A stretch of 7,307 bases of DNA, from assembly GCA_002373375.1 (NCBI GenBank), contig DFLE01000006.1, forward strand, positions 1 through 7,307, in the 5' to 3' direction. The position numbers were made by a program, and so were the translations under genes. Below the pieces are notes generated by a model. That model saw nothing but the letters and a program-made list of their open reading frames with translations. It had not been told where the DNA came from and searched no databases. This document shows, in pieces, positions 5,293 to 7,307 of the stretch (within the stretch, counting starts at the first letter, position 1; each line of letters begins with the position of its first letter). The DNA comes from Prevotellaceae bacterium UBA3627 (GTDB lineage Bacteria > Bacteroidota > Bacteroidia > Bacteroidales > Bacteroidaceae).

Positions 5293-6843
5293 ATGAAACT
5301 ACCTATCGGCATACAAGACTTTGAGAAAATCCGCACCGGCGGTTATCTCTACATAGACAAGACGGAACAGGTATATCGCCTCGCCTCAGAGGGGTCGTAC
5401 TATTTCCTCTCCCGTCCGCGCCGCTTCGGCAAGTCGCTGCTTCTCTCCACAATCAAGGCACTGTTCCTCGGCAAGCGTGAACTGTTCAAGGGCTTGGCGA
5501 TAGGCCAGAAGGAGGACTGGGACTGGGCTGTACACCCCGTGCTGCACCTTGACCTGAACACGGAGAAGTATGACAGCAAGGAGAAACTGGAGAACCTGCT
5601 CAACGACTTCCTCGTCAAGGAAGAGGCGAAGTATGGCAGGCAGGAATCCGAGACAAGTCTTGGACTGCGTTTTCAGGGCATAATACAGCGTGCCTGTGAG
5701 AAGACCGGCCAGCGCGTGGTAATCCTCGTTGACGAGTACGACAAACCGATGCTGCAAGCCATAGGCAACAAGGAGCTGCAGGACGAGTACCGTGGCACTC
5801 TCAAGGGCTTCTACGGCGCATTGAAGTCCATGGACGGCTGCATCAGGTTCGCCATGCTGACGGGAGTGACTAAGTTCGGCAAGGTCAGCGTGTTCAGCGA
5901 CCTCAACAACCTTGAGGACATATCAATGTTGCCGAAATACCACAACATCTGCGGCATCACGGAGCAAGAGTTGCTGACAGTCTTCGACAAACCGATAGAC
6001 GAACTTGCAGAGTATAACGGACTGACACGTGAAGAGTGCATAGAGAAACTCCGCAAGATGTATGACGGATACCACTTCGATGAATTTTCAAAGAACGGTG
6101 TGTATAACCCGTTCAGCCTGCTGAACACCTTCAATAACAACATATTCCGCAGCTACTGGTTTGAGACCGGCACGCCCACGTACCTTGTGGAACTTCTGAA
6201 GCGCCACTACTATAACCTTGAGGAGATGTCAAAGTCAGAGGTTACGGCAGACGTACTGAACAGTATAGATGCAGAGTCACACGACCCCATCCCCGTGATA
6301 TACCAGAGCGGATACCTCACCATAAAGGGATATGACAAGGAGTTCCAAATGTACAGACTTGGTTTTCCGAACCAAGAAGTGGAGGAAGGCTTCATAAAAT
6401 ATCTCGCCCCGTTCTACCTTGACAACAGAGAAGAAAGGTCAGTGTTCGACATAAGGAGCTTTACGTCAGATGTCAGGGAGGGCAACATCGAGCAGTTCCT
6501 TGGCCGCTTGAAGTCACTTTTCGCCAGCGCGCCGTATGACAGCGTGAAGGGTGACAAGGAGAACCACTTCCAGAACATGATGTGGGTAGTGTTCAAGATG
6601 ATGGGCTTCTACTCACAGACGGAGTACCACACCAGCGACGGCCGCATCGACCTGCTGTTAGAGACCCCGCAGTACCGCTACATCATGGAGTTCAAGCTCG
6701 ACGGCACCGCAGAGGAAGCCTTGCGGCAGATAAAGGAGAAAGACTACCCCTTGCAATTCCGTCAGGATGACAAGCATACATATATAATAGGAGTGAACTT
6801 CTCCAAGGAGACGCGCACCATAGACAAGTGGTTGGTGGAGTGA
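5293..6843 (+). CDS. AAA-ATPase-like protein with C-terminal PD-(D/E)XK nuclease domain (DUF1703)
   Basis: This 516-residue protein starts MKLPIGIQDFEKIRTGGYLYIDKT. The opening IGIQDF...YIDKT and RPRRFGKSLLLSTI (41-54, a degenerate Walker A ending GKS) define the AAA-ATPase-like family (PF09820). Walker B is VVILVDEYDKP (142-152, Asp147/Glu148). The TGVTKFGKVSVFSDLNNLEDIS segment (190-211) and YDGYHF/YNPFSLL (258-276) are family hallmarks. The C-terminal PD-(D/E)XK-type domain (about 415-510) shows RIDLLLE with Asp453, then EFK with Glu466 and Lys468, and the downstream ALRQIKEKDY motif. Both active sites look intact. The family is abundant and often multi-copy in Bacteroidota. Its function is not established; proposals include DNA processing or mobile/defence roles. 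The ATG is preceded by repeats, and the gene stands alone between a terminator and repeat DNA. No signal peptide; cytosolic. Confidence 0.93.
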   Translation: MKLPIGIQDFEKIRTGGYLYIDKTEQVYRLASEGSYYFLSRPRRFGKSLLLSTIKALFLGKRELFKGLAIGQKEDWDWAVHPVLHLDLNTEKYDSKEKLENLLNDFLVKEEAKYGRQESETSLGLRFQGIIQRACEKTGQRVVILVDEYDKPMLQAIGNKELQDEYRGTLKGFYGALKSMDGCIRFAMLTGVTKFGKVSVFSDLNNLEDISMLPKYHNICGITEQELLTVFDKPIDELAEYNGLTREECIEKLRKMYDGYHFDEFSKNGVYNPFSLLNTFNNNIFRSYWFETGTPTYLVELLKRHYYNLEEMSKSEVTADVLNSIDAESHDPIPVIYQSGYLTIKGYDKEFQMYRLGFPNQEVEEGFIKYLAPFYLDNREERSVFDIRSFTSDVREGNIEQFLGRLKSLFASAPYDSVKGDKENHFQNMMWVVFKMMGFYSQTEYHTSDGRIDLLLETPQYRYIMEFKLDGTAEEALRQIKEKDYPLQFRQDDKHTYIIGVNFSKETRTIDKWLVE

Positions 6844-6846
6844 TAG

Positions 6847-6925
6847 CGACCACAGATTACTCTGATTACGAGGATTATCTTTTAGTACAACGGATTGAGA
6901 CGGATTACACAGATTACTTGAATTA
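6847..6925 (+). repeat. Direct repeat copy A plus period-9 GATTA array
   Basis: Positions 6847-6901 match 6971-7025 at 53 of 55 bases. Within it CAGATTACT, CTGATTACG and AGGATTATC (6853-6879) form a degenerate 9-base period, which resumes as CGGATTGAGA, CGGATTACA and CAGATTACT to about 6919. It begins 4 bases after the AAA-ATPase stop. Arrays of this type are common between genes in Bacteroidota. Confidence 0.88.
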
Positions 6926-6970
6926 AAAAAATAAAATAAATTAGGATAATTCGTTTCTAAAAAACAATCA
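6926..6970. other. AT-rich spacer between the two 55-bp repeats
   Basis: An A-rich stretch (AAAAAAATAAAATAAATTAGG and neighbours) joins the repeat copies. No gene, terminator or promoter is recognisable. Confidence 0.5.
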
Positions 6971-7025
6971 CGACCACAGATTACTCTGATTACGAGGATT
7001 ATCTTTTGGGACAACGGATTGAGAC
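6971..7025 (+). repeat. Direct repeat copy B (55 bp)
   Basis: Second copy of 6847-6901, displaced by 124 bases. The two differences lie in TTTTAGTACA (copy A) versus TTTTGGGACA (copy B). The change creates a TTTG at 7005-7008 that serves as a -33 element match for the promoter just downstream. Confidence 0.9.
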
Positions 7026-7035
7026 TCTAAGTTTG
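7005..7035 (+). promoter_or_regulatory. Bacteroidota promoter TTTG-N19-TAAGTTTG
   Basis: TTTG at 7005-7008 and TAAGTTTG at 7028-7035 are separated by 19 bases, the best full match to the TTTG/TAnnTTTG consensus in the window. Transcription would start near 7042 and run into the structured leader toward the ATG at 7284. Confidence 0.55.
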
Positions 7036-7050
7036 CAGTGTCTAAGAAAA

Positions 7051-7065
7051 AGATAAGATAAGATA
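7051..7065 (+). repeat. AGATA pentamer tandem repeat, three units
   Basis: AGATA occurs three times in a row in the early leader. It is short and could vary by slippage. No role is evident. Confidence 0.7.
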
Positions 7066-7069
7066 AATC

Positions 7070-7100
7070 TTGCTTGGAAAGGTTCGATTCATTACCTTTG
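7070..7100 (+). promoter_or_regulatory. Second possible promoter, TTG-N20-TACCTTTG
   Basis: TACCTTTG at 7093-7100 matches TAnnTTTG, with TTG at 7070-7072 twenty bases upstream. It would start an RNA near 7107, just at the base of the folded region. The same bases also take part in inverted repeats (with 7078-7083 and with 7276-7284), so the match may instead be RNA structure. Confidence 0.35.
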
Positions 7101-7106
7101 TTGTAA

Positions 7107-7283
7107 AAAGGAGGAACCGGCCTGCTGGAGAGGGAAACTCGGGATTGAACAGGGACAAGCCCATAATCCGCATCAGTCCTCCCAGCCACGTTGCAAGCTC
7201 TGATAGAATGATAACGGCTTCGAGCCTATATAGAGTTTAGAGTCAATGCAACTATGCCGATTCCTATAAAACGGTACAAAGGT
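7107..7283 (+). ncRNA. Candidate structured 5' leader / cis-regulatory RNA (unidentified)
   Basis: Two helical domains can be drawn. Domain 1: GGAGGA (7110-7115) with TCCTCC (7177-7182), CTG (7122-7124) with CAG (7174-7176), then a GAG/CTC hairpin around GGGAAA, and GGGATT/AATCC (7141-7146 with 7165-7169) holding GGG/CCC (7152-7154 with 7160-7162). Domain 2: GTTGCA (7190-7195) with TGCAAC (7247-7252), enclosing GGCT-TCG-AGCC (7216-7226). No terminator follows before ATG 7284. It does not match by eye the cobalamin, TPP, FMN, SAM or glycine riboswitch cores, 4.5S RNA, RNase P RNA or tmRNA. It could be a new leader element, a divergent small RNA, or unstructured DNA with chance pairing. Confidence 0.35.
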
Positions 7284-7307
7284 ATGAAAAAAATCTTTAT
7301 CGGCATC
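7284..7307 (+). CDS. Start of a CDS cut by the right window edge (MKKIFIGI...)
   Basis: ATG at 7284 opens a frame reading MKKIFIGI up to the last base. Two lysines followed by hydrophobic residues suit either an exported protein's signal peptide or an N-terminal beta strand of a cytosolic protein. It lies downstream of promoter-like sites and the folded leader. Only eight codons are visible, so the product cannot be named. Confidence 0.4.

Noticed and set aside
6658..7189. Minus-strand frames of 118 and 73 codons
   Set aside because: They read through the 55-bp repeats (giving repeated NPRNQSNLWS-like peptides) and one overlaps the 3' end of the AAA-ATPase gene antisense.
7107..7283. Cobalamin riboswitch or tRNA/tmRNA
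   Set aside because: GGGAAA and a GGTTCGATTC string suggested them, but there is no B12 box (GCCAGGAGACCTGCC-like), no cloverleaf with a 7-bp acceptor stem, and no tmRNA ends.
7088..7288. Invertible promoter segment flanked by inverted repeats
   Set aside because: The arms are only about 13 bases with an indel and no invertase gene is visible; an RNA-pairing or promoter-box explanation needs less.

Overview
The window looks like a chromosomal segment from a member of the Bacteroidota, most likely Prevotella/Segatella-like. Evidence: -7 boxes of the form TAnnTTTG at several gene fronts, a C-terminal tail (LNGQRV ... KGMYIKNGKKVIL) typical of Prevotella/Bacteroides secreted proteins, a FISUMP-type fragment, an AAA-ATPase/PD-(D/E)XK gene of the type that multiplies in this phylum, and period-9 GATTA-type intergenic repeats. 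All family calls were made by eye; no search was run.

Positions 1-4096 hold six minus-strand genes, read in transcription order from right to left: a maltose/galactoside O-acetyltransferase-like hexapeptide enzyme, a YqhD/BdhA-type iron-containing alcohol dehydrogenase, a TIGR04076 small Cys-rich protein, a cyclophilin-fold lipoprotein, a flavodoxin-fold oxidoreductase with a CX2CX2CX5C motif, and an alpha/beta hydrolase that runs off the left edge. The last four are tightly packed (two ATGA overlaps and a 4-base gap). A TAACTTTG -7 box and a perfect 7-bp dyad (AATCATG-N15-CATGATT) lie in front of the first gene. The set resembles an aldehyde/electrophile/redox stress module. The gap between the dehydrogenase and the TIGR04076 gene is filled almost entirely by three 14-bp repeats.

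Positions 4226-4936 appear to be a scar. A 5'-truncated minus-strand fragment, resembling the C-terminus of a nucleotidyltransferase, abuts head to head a 5'-truncated plus-strand fragment of a FISUMP/PTTEEM-type protein. The junction is near 4545-4560 and neither fragment has its N-terminus. A strong intrinsic terminator (5064-5101) follows on the plus strand.

Positions 5102-6843 hold a promoter-like site, a repeat-rich leader with four AAACGACY octamers, and an intact 516-residue AAA-ATPase-like/PD-(D/E)XK (DUF1703) gene.

Positions 6844-7307 are intergenic. They contain two 55-bp direct repeats (53/55 identical, offset 124 bp). The second copy carries the -33 element of a very good Bacteroidota promoter match. 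Downstream is a leader of about 240 bases that can form two helical domains and a long-range pairing over an ATG at 7284, which begins a CDS (MKKIFIGI...) cut by the window edge. This possible cis-regulatory RNA is the best candidate for something undescribed here.
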